A stretch of DNA of 64,000 bases, taken from positions 203,753,971 to 203,817,970 of the forward strand of contig CM036617.1 of the NCBI GenBank assembly GCA_020746105.1. The letters are read 5' to 3'. Positions 11,389 through 21,802 of this stretch are shown piece by piece. How positions within the stretch are numbered: the first letter of the stretch is position 1; every line of letters starts with the position of its first letter. This DNA comes from Trogon surrucura (taxonomy: Eukaryota > Chordata > Aves > Trogoniformes > Trogonidae). A program made the translations under genes and the position numbers. Below the pieces are notes generated by a model. The model did not search any database, was not told where the DNA came from, and was given only the letters and a program-made list of their open reading frames with translations.

Positions 11389-13090
11389 ACTTCTAGAATC
11401 CATAGGAAAAATAATAAATTTGTCAGAAGGAGAAAAAAGCTGTCTTTTTCCTTTTTTTTTTTTTTTTTCCTGATGTCTTGCCTTACCAAACACTCAGAAA
11501 TGTGACAGTATTTTAGCTTTGGACTAATGTTCTGTTATTGCCGACAGCCACATTGCATAGCTTTGTAAATAAGGCTTGGTTTTTTTTTAATCTCACTAAT
11601 TCTATTCCAGAATGAAATTCCACATCTCAAACATTTCTTCTTTCTTCTTGCCTCACATATGACAGCCATAAGGGCCACAGAAAAATGTGGACATCGTAGT
11701 AGGAAAGAACTTCAATTTACTGAACCAGATTCATGTAATGTAAATCAGCTATGTGCATGGAGATGACATTAATGCAGTCTGTCCTGAGGTGTGAGGGGAC
11801 ATCTGGCTTCTCCTGTTGTAAGGATACCCACAGAACAGGTTTCTCTAATTGAAATAGTGCATTCTTCCATTGTAACCATAACACTTGCATTGTCACGTAT
11901 CAGACTTGTAACTGTAGTTCTAAAAACCTGATAGTCTGAACCTCGCAGTGAAGTCCGTGTATTCGACCTGAGAGTGAAGTTCAGATAGATCTCTAGCTAG
12001 AACCTTATGGTGAAGTCTCTCCATCACACCTCTGAACTATGTAACTACTGTCCACTCCAGTCTCGGTGATACAAGTCAGGGATGTAACCCACTAGACTGT
12101 ACTTCTGGTACCAATATCAAACAACTAAGATAGCTCACATTTCTGATTCTTAAACTAAAGAACTGGAGAGCAAAGAAGAGAGTACAGCACCATTTCTGTG
12201 TTTGTCTGTTTAGAAATACCAAAAATACTCATATTTTGCAAGTTGAAGGTTGATTGATTACAACTGGTCTTTGGTTCCTCTCAACGTGTCATTGTACAAA
12301 TTTGTAAGGCAAGCAAGCAATACACACTTGCCACTGCTCTGGCACTTGCATCTCTCTGTTGTGAAAGTAGACATCCATAAGCCTTCAACAGTTCAAGTTT
12401 AGCTGTATACAGATGTTGACAAGTGTATACAATATGAATGTTAAAATCTTAACAACCATGTTTCAAACAGCAGCAGTAGTAAGTGTCATTTTAATGTTTT
12501 TAGATGCTGTCCTTGAACGATATTTTTGTGCTGTGTTCTCACTGGAGTCCTTTCCAGTTGATTGCTTTCCTCCTGCCCCAAAAACAACAATCTATAATAT
12601 GTACCACTGAGAAATGAAACGGTGATATAAACACTAATATGCATACTTTTGGATAGAGTAGTGCTCTGGGTATACAAATATGCCTTTCTAGCACAGATTT
12701 GAGGTTAATTAAATATCAGTCGTGTTGTAAAACACTCTCAGGATCATTCTGCCTTTAAGTGTTATCAAGAATTTTCAAAACTCTCGAAGTGGCACTAAGT
12801 AGAGGAATGTATGCATTTAAACACGGTTCTCCTTTTTTTTTTTCAGTTTTTCTCCTGAGGTCTCCTGGCTACTTAACTTTTAGAAAGAAAGCTTGTAGTG
12901 GGTTTTCCCTTCTTGAACACATTTTGAGAATGTCCAGCTTTAATTGGCAAATTCTACTAAGATAAAAGTAGTGAGTAGTGAACAAGAAACAGTAGTAATG
13001 TTAGAGCCTTGATAAGCATATTGAGTAACAGTTGATTATTAGTAATTCAAAAAAAACTTGCAGATCTTCATACTTCAATATTGTGAAGAG
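11389..13090. other. unassigned sequence with a short degenerate repeat
   Basis: No gene is seen. Near 11,938-12,030, three imperfect copies of ACCT(N)nGTGAAGT occur about 40 bp apart. They may be the remains of an LTR or a local duplication. Confidence 0.35.
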
Positions 13091-13692
13091 AAGCAATGAG
13101 TGCCTCCAGCCCATAAAGCCAATCACATCTTGGGCTGCATCAAAAGAAGTGTACCCAATACATCAAGGGAGGTGATTCTCCCCCTCTACTCTGACTCTAT
13201 CTCTCCTGAGACCACCCCGTCTGCAGTGTTATGTTCAGCTTTGGGGCCCCCAACATGAAAAGCACAGGGACCTGTTAGAAGGAGTTCAGAGGAGGGCCAC
13301 AAAGATGATCAGGGCTCTGGAACACCTCCTCTATGAGGATAAGCTGAGAGAGTTGGGGTTGTTCAGCCTGGGGAAGGGAAGGGGAAGGGAAGCCTTCCAG
13401 GGGCCTACAGGAAAGAAGGGGAGGAACTCTTTATCAGGAAGTATAGATAAGGGGTAACGGTTTCAAACTGAAAGAAAATAGTTTTAGATTAGATATTAGG
13501 ACAAAATTACTTTCTCTGAGGTTGGCAAGACACTAGAACTGATTGTCCAGAGAAGTTATGGAAACTGCCCAGCCGGAAGTGTTCAAGGACAAGTTGGACA
13601 GGGCTTTGAGGAACCTGGTCTGGTGAAAGGTGTCCCTGGCCATGCTTTAAGCTGCCTTTGAACTCAAACCATCATATGATTCTATGATTTTG
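13091..13692 (+). repeat. CR1 LINE 3' part
   Basis: Plus-strand, 5'-truncated CR1 of about 600 bp with decayed ORF2 C-terminus (GCIKRSV..., RATKMIRALEHLL near 13,290-13,330). A small local GGGAA expansion sits at 13,370-13,392. The terminal TATGATTCTATGATTTTG is at 13,674-13,692. Confidence 0.88.
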
Positions 13693-14984
13693 CTAATACT
13701 TTAATGGATCGTTTGCAAAGCACATGGAAATAAACTTATACATTGCTGATAATGTACACACATGAATCCCTTATAATTGTTATTTTCATGGAAGATGAAT
13801 AGTTGAAGGATAAATGTATTGCTTTAATATTGCCCTTCCCTTGACATTCACTTAATAAACCCACAAATTATTAAGTGTTAGTATAACTCAACAAATATTT
13901 AACACTAAATTTCAAAATAATATTCTCTGGTGATTTTAGCAGTGGGAATAATGCCTGAAAGAATTTATGCACATGACTTGGCCTATCAGGAGTGTAAAAA
14001 TGCCTCAGATGGAGAAAAAAGTTTTAATATATGCTTATCTTTTATGGAACAAAAAAATGGTGGATTGCATTGATAAGAGAGACTATAATTCTTCTCCAGC
14101 TATTTTTAAAATTATTTAGAATCATATAGTCATTAAGGTTGGAAAAGACCTCTGAGATCATCAAGTCCAGACATAGTAGGAAGATTTTTAAAAACATCTT
14201 CCATAACAGTTTTTAATCATATCAAACCATTGATTTTAAACCAGAATTCAGATTAGTACAAAAGTATAATATTACATTTTCAGTTTCTACTTTTACATTT
14301 TTGCCCTCTTTAATACCTTGTCCACTTAGCTTTTTGTTTGTTCAGCCAACAAATACCCAGGATATTATTTCCCCTCAAAAGACACAGTATTTGTGAGAGC
14401 AGAAAGGATTATAAATCATTAGTGGTAAACTTGTAGAACAATTAATATTTTACAGGATATTAATATGATAGAGGAAATAAAACTCACTAGGACTTTCTTT
14501 ATTACCTTACATGTTTTGCATTTTGAATTACACTAAACTTCCAAAACATAATATCTTCTATGTAAGAGTAACTTTCTATGATTTTATGATTACAATCAGC
14601 GCTGTTTACTTATTTATCATCCTACTTCTCATTAGGCTAAAACACTGTTCAGATTTGATATTTCTTACAAAAAGCTTTTGGTTTAGGAGTTTTAACAGAA
14701 CCAGGAATAATAAAGTAAGTCAATATCTGATAAAACTGTCTTATATTGTACAAACTTCGTGCATTTCCTCTGGTGTTCTGTATAAATTAAAAAAAAAAGA
14801 GTCCAAAACATCCTTGCTCTTTGCTTCTTTCCCCCTTCAAGGAAGGACCATAAATTAAGAAAATGTAAAATAATATAATAGTTTTTTTTAGCATTTATGC
14901 GTTGAACATACAGTGGTATATTAATTTGAAGAAATTTTTCTGCTTAACATGTTTGTTACATATGTATATGGTATATCATTACAA
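13693..14984. other. unassigned sequence with one CR1 scrap
   Basis: Mostly unassigned AT-rich DNA. At 14,118-14,180 a minus-strand CR1 3' terminus of about 60 bp is visible (AATCATATAGTCATTAAGGTTGGAAAAGACCTC... on plus). Confidence 0.5.
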
Positions 14985-15065
14985 TAGAATCATAGAATGT
15001 GTTGGGTTGAATGGACCTTTAAAGGTTATCTAGTCCAACCAAAATTATCTAGTCCAACCAATATG
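14985..15065 (-). repeat. CR1 LINE 3' end (short) with local duplication
   Basis: Minus-strand CR1 terminus (plus strand: AATAGAATCATAGAATGTGTTGGGTTGAA...). The 17-bp word ATTATCTAGTCCAACCA is repeated directly at 15,026-15,061, probably by slippage. Confidence 0.8.
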
Positions 15066-15471
15066 GTATGCCTTGTATGTCATAGGCAGTTTGAAGCCAA
15101 AGACAGATAGAATACTTGAGTCACATATTGTAAAATTATGTATGTGTTAATCCCTCCCCAATAGGAAAGCAATTAAATTTAGCACTACTATAAACTTCAT
15201 ACTACATTGAACTAAGAGTTTCACCACATACAGCAAAACTGAGATCAATCTCAGGTGAAGAGAACCACTTGCAGGAATGAGGATTTTTCTCGGGATATAA
15301 TGTTGGAGACACCTTATTTACTTCCTCATGACAAGTATTAATACATGCCTGATGTTAAGAGTACAGTCAGTATTCTATAGTTAGAATTACCATACTTTCA
15401 GTACCTCTTCATTGACTTGACTGATATACTGTGCATATGTAGATACACAAAAAAAAAGGGTAAAGCTCTTC

Positions 15472-15476
15472 CATGG
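15472..15476. repeat. target-site duplication, left copy (CATGG)
   Basis: CATGG directly abuts the left LTR terminus (TGTCGCGG...) and recurs immediately after the right LTR at 22,616-22,620. This 5-bp duplication is what a retroviral integrase leaves. Confidence 0.9.
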
Positions 15477-16282
15477 TGTCGCGGGTTAGGGCTGCCACTA
15501 ACACGGACAGACGCTCTCTAACCCCCTCTTCCCCCCCCCCCCTAAAAGGGAAGAGAAAAGGGAATGAGGCAGAGAGAGACTTACGTGTTAGAGGAGAAAA
15601 AAACTAGAACAGCTTAAATGAAAATAATAGGAATAATGGTAAAAAGATAAAAGTAAAGAATTATATACAACTATAGATAGTAGCCCGATATTGAACCCGA
15701 CTCCCTCCCCTGATAGCAATCCCAACTGGTGCTGCAGAGCAGGAGGCACTGGGGAAACCCCAGGCTCAGCAGTGGCGGGAGCTGGATACAGGGAGCTGGA
15801 TTCGGGAACTCAGGATCCGGATCAAAAGCAGGAGGTCAGATGGAGTCCTCTCCGGACACCGACCGTTGCAGGATAAGGGCAAACAAGCCGAAAAAGAGAC
15901 AAAACTCTCATGATCACTCAATTTATACTAGATATGACGTATATGGGATGGAATACTCTCGTTGGTCACCTGTCCTGTCTATTACCCCCCGGAGGTGCAA
16001 CTCTCTACTTCCTTGTGCCCCCCTCTTACTACCCGGCACCCCCAGCGTGGCACACAAGAGCCAGCAGTGGCTTTGGTCACTATAGGAATAAGTATAAGCA
16101 AGAGCCTTTCTACATACCAGTCCCAGGCAGTGACTGTAAACATCAGGTGTTATCACTGCCAGTAGCACGCACTGTCTGCAAAAACATGCTGCTGACTTCA
16201 GAACGTGCAGCCTTTTAGAAGACACTAAACTGAAAAGTAAAAATCACTAAACAGGACTGGGTTTTTAGCTAAACCCAGGACA
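15477..16282 (-). repeat. 3' LTR of the provirus
   Basis: 806 bp partner of the LTR at 21,803-22,615. The TATAAAT box is kept at 15,921-15,927. The polyadenylation hexamer, which matters in this 3' copy, reads ATTTAA instead of ATTAAA (15,614-15,619). Open frames inside it are mirrored in the other LTR and are not genes. Confidence 0.93.
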
Positions 16283-16293
16283 TTCCACCCCTT
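16283..16293 (-). promoter_or_regulatory. polypurine tract
   Basis: On the minus strand AAGGGGTGGAA lies directly before the 3' LTR start TGTCCTGGG. It is the expected primer for plus-strand DNA synthesis. Confidence 0.85.
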
Positions 16294-16601
16294 ATTCCAT
16301 ACCATTTACATCATACTGATCACGAGTTAATGATCTACTTATAGGAAAAGTTCAGTAAGTTCATAAAGTTCATAGTCGTGGGTTCCATCCATCACAGCAG
16401 TCTCTCAAGGTAGGAAAGTTCATGTGAGATTCGTTACAGTTCGTGTCCACAGGTTGTAGGTTCACTTCAAAGAAGTTACTGGATGTCACTCAACAAGGCT
16501 AGCTCAGTTGCTGGATGTCACTTGATGAGGTCAGCTCTGGTCATCACTGGTTATTATTCTGAAAAACACTTATTGAACACTGTTAGTATTATGTAACAAC
16601 A
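16294..16601 (-). other. provirus segment between integrase and polypurine tract; no env
   Basis: About 300 bp with no meaningful ORF. It contains a direct repeat, GTTGCTGGATGTCACT-like, near 16,475-16,530. An envelope gene is absent. Confidence 0.7.
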
Positions 16602-19600
16602 TCATACAGGATTAAATTGAGTATTCTCACCCAGAGTTAAATTTCCTTGAGGTACACATTGAACTTCACCATCTTTCATCATCACCCACCAAGTAGTTCC
16701 AGGTCCTTGAGCGAAAGCAACCCCACAAATGGGTTTGCCTTTGCCCGAAGCAGGAAATACCGAGACAGTATTCCCCAACAAATTCCTTTCATGCACCACA
16801 GGGACTTCATTTCCCTCTACTGTATGTAAAGACTCTGAATGAGCAGGACCAGCACGATTGATGGATCCTCTGGTGTTAACTAACCAGGTGGCCTGTGCTA
16901 AATGCTTGTCCCAGTTTTTAAAAGTTCCACCTCCCATTGCTTTCAGAGTAGTTTTTAACAGTCCATTGTATCGTTCAATTTTCCCAGAGGCTTGTGCATG
17001 ATAGGGGATATGATATACCCATTCAATACCATGCTCTTTAGCCCAATTGTCTATAAGATTGTTTTTGAAATGAGTCCCATTATCTGATTCAATTCTTTCT
17101 GGAGTGCCATGTCGCCACAAGATCTGCTTTTCTAGGCCCAAGATAGTGTTTCGGGCAGTGGCATGAGGCATGGGATATGTTTCTAACCATCCGGTAGTTG
17201 CTTCTACCATAGTGAGCACATAGCGCTTACCCTGGCGAGTTAGAGGAAGTGTGATGTAATCAATCTGCCAGGCCTCCCCATACCTATATTTTAACCATCG
17301 TTCCCCATACCACAAAGGTTTTAATCGCTTAACTTGCTTAATTTCGGCGCATATTTCACAATCATGGATAACCTGCGCAATAGCGTCCATAGTTAAATCC
17401 ACCCCTCGGTCACGACCCCATCTCTATGTTCCATCTCTTCCCTGATGTCCTGAAGTGTCATGGGCCCACTGAGCTAGAAACAGTTCACCTTTGTGTTCCC
17501 AGTCCAAGTCTATTTGGAACACTTGAGCAGCCTGATCCAAATGCTGGTTGTGTCGATGTTCTTCAGTGGCACGACTTTTGGGCACATGAGCATCTACGTG
17601 GCGTACCTTTACAACTAAGTTCTCTAGCCGAGCAGCAATGTCTTGCCATAGTTCAGCAGCCCAAATAGGCTTACCTCTGTGCTGCCAGTTATTGTGCTTC
17701 CACTGTTTTAACCAACCCCAAAAAGCATTTGCCACCATCTATGAGTCAGTATAAAGATAGAGCACTGGCCATTTTTCCCGTTCAGCAATGTCTAAGGCCA
17801 GCTGGATGGCTTTTACCTCTGCAAACTGACTCGATCCACCTTCTCCCTCAGTTGCCTGTGCAACGCGTCGTGTGGGACTTAACACAGCAGCTTTCCACTT
17901 AAGACGATTTCCTACAAGGCGGCAAGATCCAGCAGTGAATAAGGCATATTGCTTTTCATTATCTGGTAACTGATTATATGGTGGAGTTTCTTCAGCATGT
18001 GTCACCACCTCCGTAGGGGGCCTTACAAGGTCTTTACCTTGTGGCCAGTCTGCGATTACCTCTAAAAGTCCTGGATGATTGTGATGACCTATTCGAGCTC
18101 TCTGTGTAATTAGGGCAGTCCATTTACTCCATGTAGCATCGGTGGCATGATGTGTGGAAGGAACTTTACTCTTGAACATCCAATTTAGGACTGGTATTCG
18201 TTGTACTAGGAGAAGCTGTGCATCAGTACCAATCACTTCCGAAGCAGCTTTAACTCCTTCATATGCGGCCAATATTTCTTTTTCAGTTGCAGTATAGTTG
18301 GCCTCAGAGCCTCTATATTTTCGGCTCCAAAATCCTAAGGGTCGACCTCGAGTTTCTCCTGGTGCCCTCTGCCAGAGGCTCCAGGTAGGACCATTGTCCC
18401 CAGCTGCGGTGTATAGCAAATTTTTAATATCTTGCCCTGTTCGAATTGGCCCAAGAGCTACTGCCTGTACAATCTCTTGTTTGATTTGTTCAAAGGCCTG
18501 TTGCTGTTCAGGGTCCCATTGAAATTTGTTTTTCTTTCGAGTCACATCAGAAAGAGGTTTCACAATCTGACTATAACCAGGAATATGCATTCTCCAGAAA
18601 CCCACAGTACCTAAGAAGGATTGCGTTTCTTTTTTGTTAGTTGGTGGCAACATAGCTGATATTGTGTCAATCATGTCTATTGGGATCTGGCGACGCCCAT
18701 CTTGCCATTTCACTCCCAAATACTGGATCTCTCGTGCAGGTCCCTTGACCTTGCTTCTCTTTATGGCAAAACCAGCTTCTAAAAGAATCTCAATTATTTT
18801 CTTAACTTTTGTGAAAACTTCTTCTGCTGTGTTACCCCATACAATGATGTCATCGATGTATTGCAGATGTTCTGGAGCTCCGCCCCTTTCCAGGGCGGTG
18901 TGGATCAGTCCATGGCAGATGGTCGGGCTGTGTTTCCACCCCTGGGGCAGTCGGTTCCAGGTGTACTGGATACCCCTCCAGGTGAAAGCAAACCGTGGCC
19001 TGCATTCTGCTGCTATAGGAATAGAGAAAAACGCATTAGCAATGTCGATTGTAGCATACCACTTAGCTGCCTTTGACTCCAGTTCATACTGAAGATCTAA
19101 CATGTCCAGCACGGCAGCACTCATCGGTGGTGTAACCTCATTTAGGCCACGATAGTCTACAGTCAATCTCCACTCTCCATCAGACTTACGCACAGGCCAG
19201 ATAGGACTGTTAAATGGTGAGCGAGCTTTGCTGATCACTCCTTGGCTTTCTAGCTGACGTATCAGCTTATGGATGGGGACTACAGAGTCTCGGTTGGTAC
19301 GATATTGTTGTCGATGCACTGTTTTAGTAGCAATTGGTACCTGTTGGTCTTCAGTTTTCATCAGCCCTACGACACTAGACTCCTCTGACAGTTTGGGCAA
19401 GCTAGACAGCTGATCAATGTCTTCAGTCTCTACAACTGCTATGCCAAAAGCCCATCGATACCCTCTTGGGTCCTTATAATACTCTCTTTTGAGGAAGTCT
19501 ATGCCAAGGATGCACGGGGCATTTGGACCAGTCACTATGGGGTGCTTTTTCCACATATTCCCAGTAAGACTCATTTCGGCTTCCAATACAGACAATTGTT

Positions 19601-19793
19601 GAGAACCACCTGTCACTCCAGAAATAGTAACAGTTTCAGTACCTGTATGATTCGATGGCATTAAAGTGCACTGTTCACCAGTGTCCACCAGAGCTCTGTA
19701 TTTTCGTGGTTCTAATGTGCCAGGCCACTGAATCCACACAGTCCAATAAACTCGGTTGTCCCTCTCCTCCACCTGACTGGAGGCAGGGCCCCT
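16602..19793 (-). pseudogene. pol: pol: protease, reverse transcriptase, RNase H, integrase; two TAG breaks
   Basis: One continuous frame runs from the gag stop to the stop at 16,602-16,604, interrupted by TAG at 17,739-17,741 and 17,424-17,426. Protease: the LVDTG active site is about 30 residues in, with LGID near its end. Reverse transcriptase: LTVDYRGLNEV, LPQGWKHSP, and the catalytic YIDD box (about 18,850-18,860). RNase H: TEKEILA and a final YTDS that meets the first TAG, with the conserved HVDAH-like block after it. Integrase: an HHCC zinc motif spanning the second TAG (HDTSGH, then CEIC), then the D,D-35-E core (D in WQIDYI, D in ESDNGTHF, E in GKIERYNG). Both stops lie in conserved enzyme regions, so no full Pol can be made from this copy. 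Similarity is closest, by eye, to ERV-L/class-III-like Pol, which I hold loosely. Confidence 0.92.
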
Positions 19794-19796
19794 CTA
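19794..19796 (-). promoter_or_regulatory. in-frame TAG between gag and pol (candidate readthrough stop)
   Basis: Gag and pol share one frame and are divided only by this TAG; pol has no ATG near its start. The stop is followed by a purine-rich AGGGGCC stretch. Gammaretroviruses express Pol by suppressing a UAG in the same position, so this is probably functional rather than a lesion. That is inference from layout. Confidence 0.6.
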
Positions 19797-20402
19797 ATTC
19801 TGAGGCTGATTCACGGGGTTTACCTGATTCACAGTACTGGTATTAACTACATTTACATTCCGATTATTCCTTCTCGTGGCAGATTGTTGTCTTCTGTTGG
19901 TGTTTCGCAAATTGGATACTCGTTCTCGTAGAGCAGAAGTAGGTTTTCCATCCCAGTTTCTCATGTCCTCACCATATCCACGTAGGAAAATCCACAAGTC
20001 ATTCCGTGACAAGTTGCCATCATTTTTAGTTGATCTTGAAGGTCTGTATTTTCTAACAGCATCAACACGGCTCCATTGAGGTCTGTCATCTCTCTTGGAC
20101 AATGTATCAATCAGCTCTTTTAATGATTGATTGGTTTTCTCAAATGATTCACTATTTTTCTCCATTGCTTTCTCAATTGACTGATTGGTTTTCTCAATTG
20201 ATTGGTTGGTTTTCTCCATTGCTATCTCAATCGCTTTCCCAATTGATTTCTCCAGTGATCTGTTGTTTTCCTCAAGTATTTTTTCCATGGCAGCAATCTG
20301 AATTTGTTGGGGATTGGCAGTACTGTCTTCATACTGTCGTGCTTTGTTGGCCACTTCACTCACTGTTGGTACCTGACCATTTCCATCTAATGCCCAGACC
20401 AT
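19794..20402 (-). pseudogene. gag: gag, second part (coiled coil and basic C-terminus)
   Basis: 202 codons, in the same frame as the upstream gag ORF and with an ATG three bases after its TAA. Residues about 38-95 form a coiled coil with a tandem short repeat (EKTNQSI, repeated near 20,155-20,215). The last 60 residues are Arg/Asn/Gln-rich, as expected of a nucleic-acid-binding nucleocapsid. I see no CCHC zinc knuckle, unlike most orthoretroviral Gag but as in foamy viruses. It ends at TAG (19,794-19,796), directly followed in the same frame by pro-pol. Confidence 0.75.
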
Positions 20403-20405
20403 TGT

Positions 20406-21179
20406 TTACAAGGTGTGCTTATACACTGGTGGGGCACTCCTCACAAACATCTGAATAACGTGTTTGTGGCAGGGCATTGGATCAGGGTTTAAAATTGTTT
20501 GTGGATCGCTGTAAATCACCTCTCTCACTGCTAGTTCTCTCAGGAACTTAATGCCTTTCTCCATGCTGGCCCAGTTGGTTGTGTGGATAGGAATATCGTC
20601 CTTGTGGGTATATCGGTTCTTAATAGCTGTCAAGAGTCGTCTCCAGAGGCTGAGACTGTTGTTGTCTTTTGCAAGTTCCGTGTCAACGCCTGCGTTTCCA
20701 GGCAGGGATCCTAGCTGTTTGGCTTCTTTACCATTCAGATTAATGGTCTCGGCTCCTTTATCCCAGCATCGGAGTAACCACCTGTAATATGATTCACCCT
20801 CACGACGGCCAAAGTCCTTTCTCACATCTCGCATGTCCCTCAGAGTTAAAGGTTTGACAGCTACGTCTGTTTGTGGCTTCGAACCATCTGATGACTTCGG
20901 TTGGGAAGGACCCTGTCCTGGATCAGAATCATCTGATGTTGGATGACTTGCCTTCCAGGCCGTAACTAACCTTTCTAATACTGAATCTGTCGAGGGACCA
21001 GCCTTCTTTTTTGAGTCTGAATCTGAGTCATCTGATGGTGCTACTTTAGGAGGGCTTTGTCCTGGAGTTGTGTTATCTGTTGTTAGGGCAATTGACTTTT
21101 TCCGATGTTTCTTTCTAGTGACAGGAGCGACATTTGCTGATACACACTGAGTGACACGGTGATGCTCAATGACTTGCAC
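20406..21179 (-). pseudogene. gag: gag, first part (matrix/capsid-like)
   Basis: A 257-codon open frame ends at TAA (20,406-20,408). Early residues include a basic patch (KKHRKK, residues 23-28) and a long Ser/Asp/Pro/Lys-rich linker (about 40-105), then a folded-looking stretch. That stretch holds FGRREGESYYRWLLRCW (about 124-140) and many charged helices, in the place of capsid. There is no ATG before about residue 116 (20,832-20,834), and the frame opens just after a TAG. Either Gag starts elsewhere, through the overlapping membrane ORF, or the N-terminus is damaged. The next ORF lies in the same frame one codon after the TAA, so the TAA probably splits one gag gene. Confidence 0.72.
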
Positions 21180-21604
21180 AAATTCCTACAGAAATACCAC
21201 AATGCCAAGAGATTCATAGGCATTAACATCAGAATCAATAACAATTCAATCTTTCGATCAAAATAACTACATTCGCAATCACAATCACAATCCTCAAAAC
21301 CTGGTATACTCAGATTTGCAAACAAATTGGTATAATTTCCTAAGGTGAAATTGAAAGTGTAGTTAAAACCAAAATTTATCATTGTGCTCTTGAGGTATTC
21401 AGGTATGCCGATCACCCAAATTACTGCAGAATACACCGACCCTAAAAAAACCATCGCAGTGAGAAGTCTCGTCATGAAACCAAAACAGGCAGACCACAGA
21501 AAGATATACCAAATCACACTCGAGAGTTTGGACAAAATTTTGACAAGCAATGAGGAACCCACATTTAAAAGGACATGACATAACATTTCACCGACCGATA
21601 ACAT
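21083..21604 (-). CDS. unrecognised multi-pass glycoprotein ORF upstream of gag
   Basis: A 173-codon ORF starts at the first ATG in frame (21,602-21,604); the frame itself stays open further upstream without another ATG. It sits where a retrov­iral gag would begin, 174 bases after the primer site. Visible features: two adjacent hydrophobic segments (about residues 28-48 and 49-67), and a loop with four N-glycosylation sequons (N81, N85, N90, N97). An alternating Cys-Asp cluster follows (C106, C108, C110, C112), then a third hydrophobic helix (about 119-138) and a short tail. The last 97 bp overlap the gag frame, which is shifted by one base. I do not recognise the protein. It could be an N-terminal membrane leader joined to Gag by frameshifting, loosely like the glycosylated Gag of gammaretroviruses, or a separate accessory protein. 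The frame has no stop, which argues that it was coding until recently. Confidence 0.7.
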   Translation of the reverse strand: MLSVGEMLCHVLLNVGSSLLVKILSKLSSVIWYIFLWSACFGFMTRLLTAMVFLGSVYSAVIWVIGIPEYLKSTMINFGFNYTFNFTLGNYTNLFANLSIPGFEDCDCDCECSYFDRKIELLLILMLMPMNLLALWYFCRNLCKSLSITVSLSVYQQMSLLSLERNIGKSQLP

Positions 21605-21777
21605 GGTGTGAGCTGTCCGGTTTTTCTCCTCTAACCCTTCAGAACTCTCCAAGAAAAGATCTGATACGCTCTCAACTGCGCCGGATGGAATTTAAACTAT
21701 GCAGGCAATATATCAGAGCCCAGTCGTATTTAAGTAGCTGGTAAAATATTCTGAGCCTGATTGGTGTTTGTTTTCAT

Positions 21778-21795
21778 GCCCCACGTTGGGCGCCA
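21778..21795 (-). promoter_or_regulatory. primer-binding site, tRNA-Lys type
   Basis: On the minus strand, seven bases after the 5' LTR, the sequence is TGGCGCCCAACGTGGGGC. This 18-mer equals the 3' end complement of tRNA-Lys1,2, used as primer by betaretroviruses and foamy viruses. It sets where minus-strand DNA synthesis begins. Confidence 0.9.
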
Positions 21796-21802
21796 ATAAA
21801 TC

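Noticed and set aside
15691..16225. ORFs of 60-118 codons inside the left LTR
   Set aside because: The same frames recur in the right LTR at 22,024-22,558. They follow from LTR sequence and have no coding features.
17424..17741. The two TAG codons in pol as programmed readthrough sites
   Set aside because: They fall inside conserved RNase H and integrase motifs, where readthrough stops are not known. Disabling mutations are simpler.
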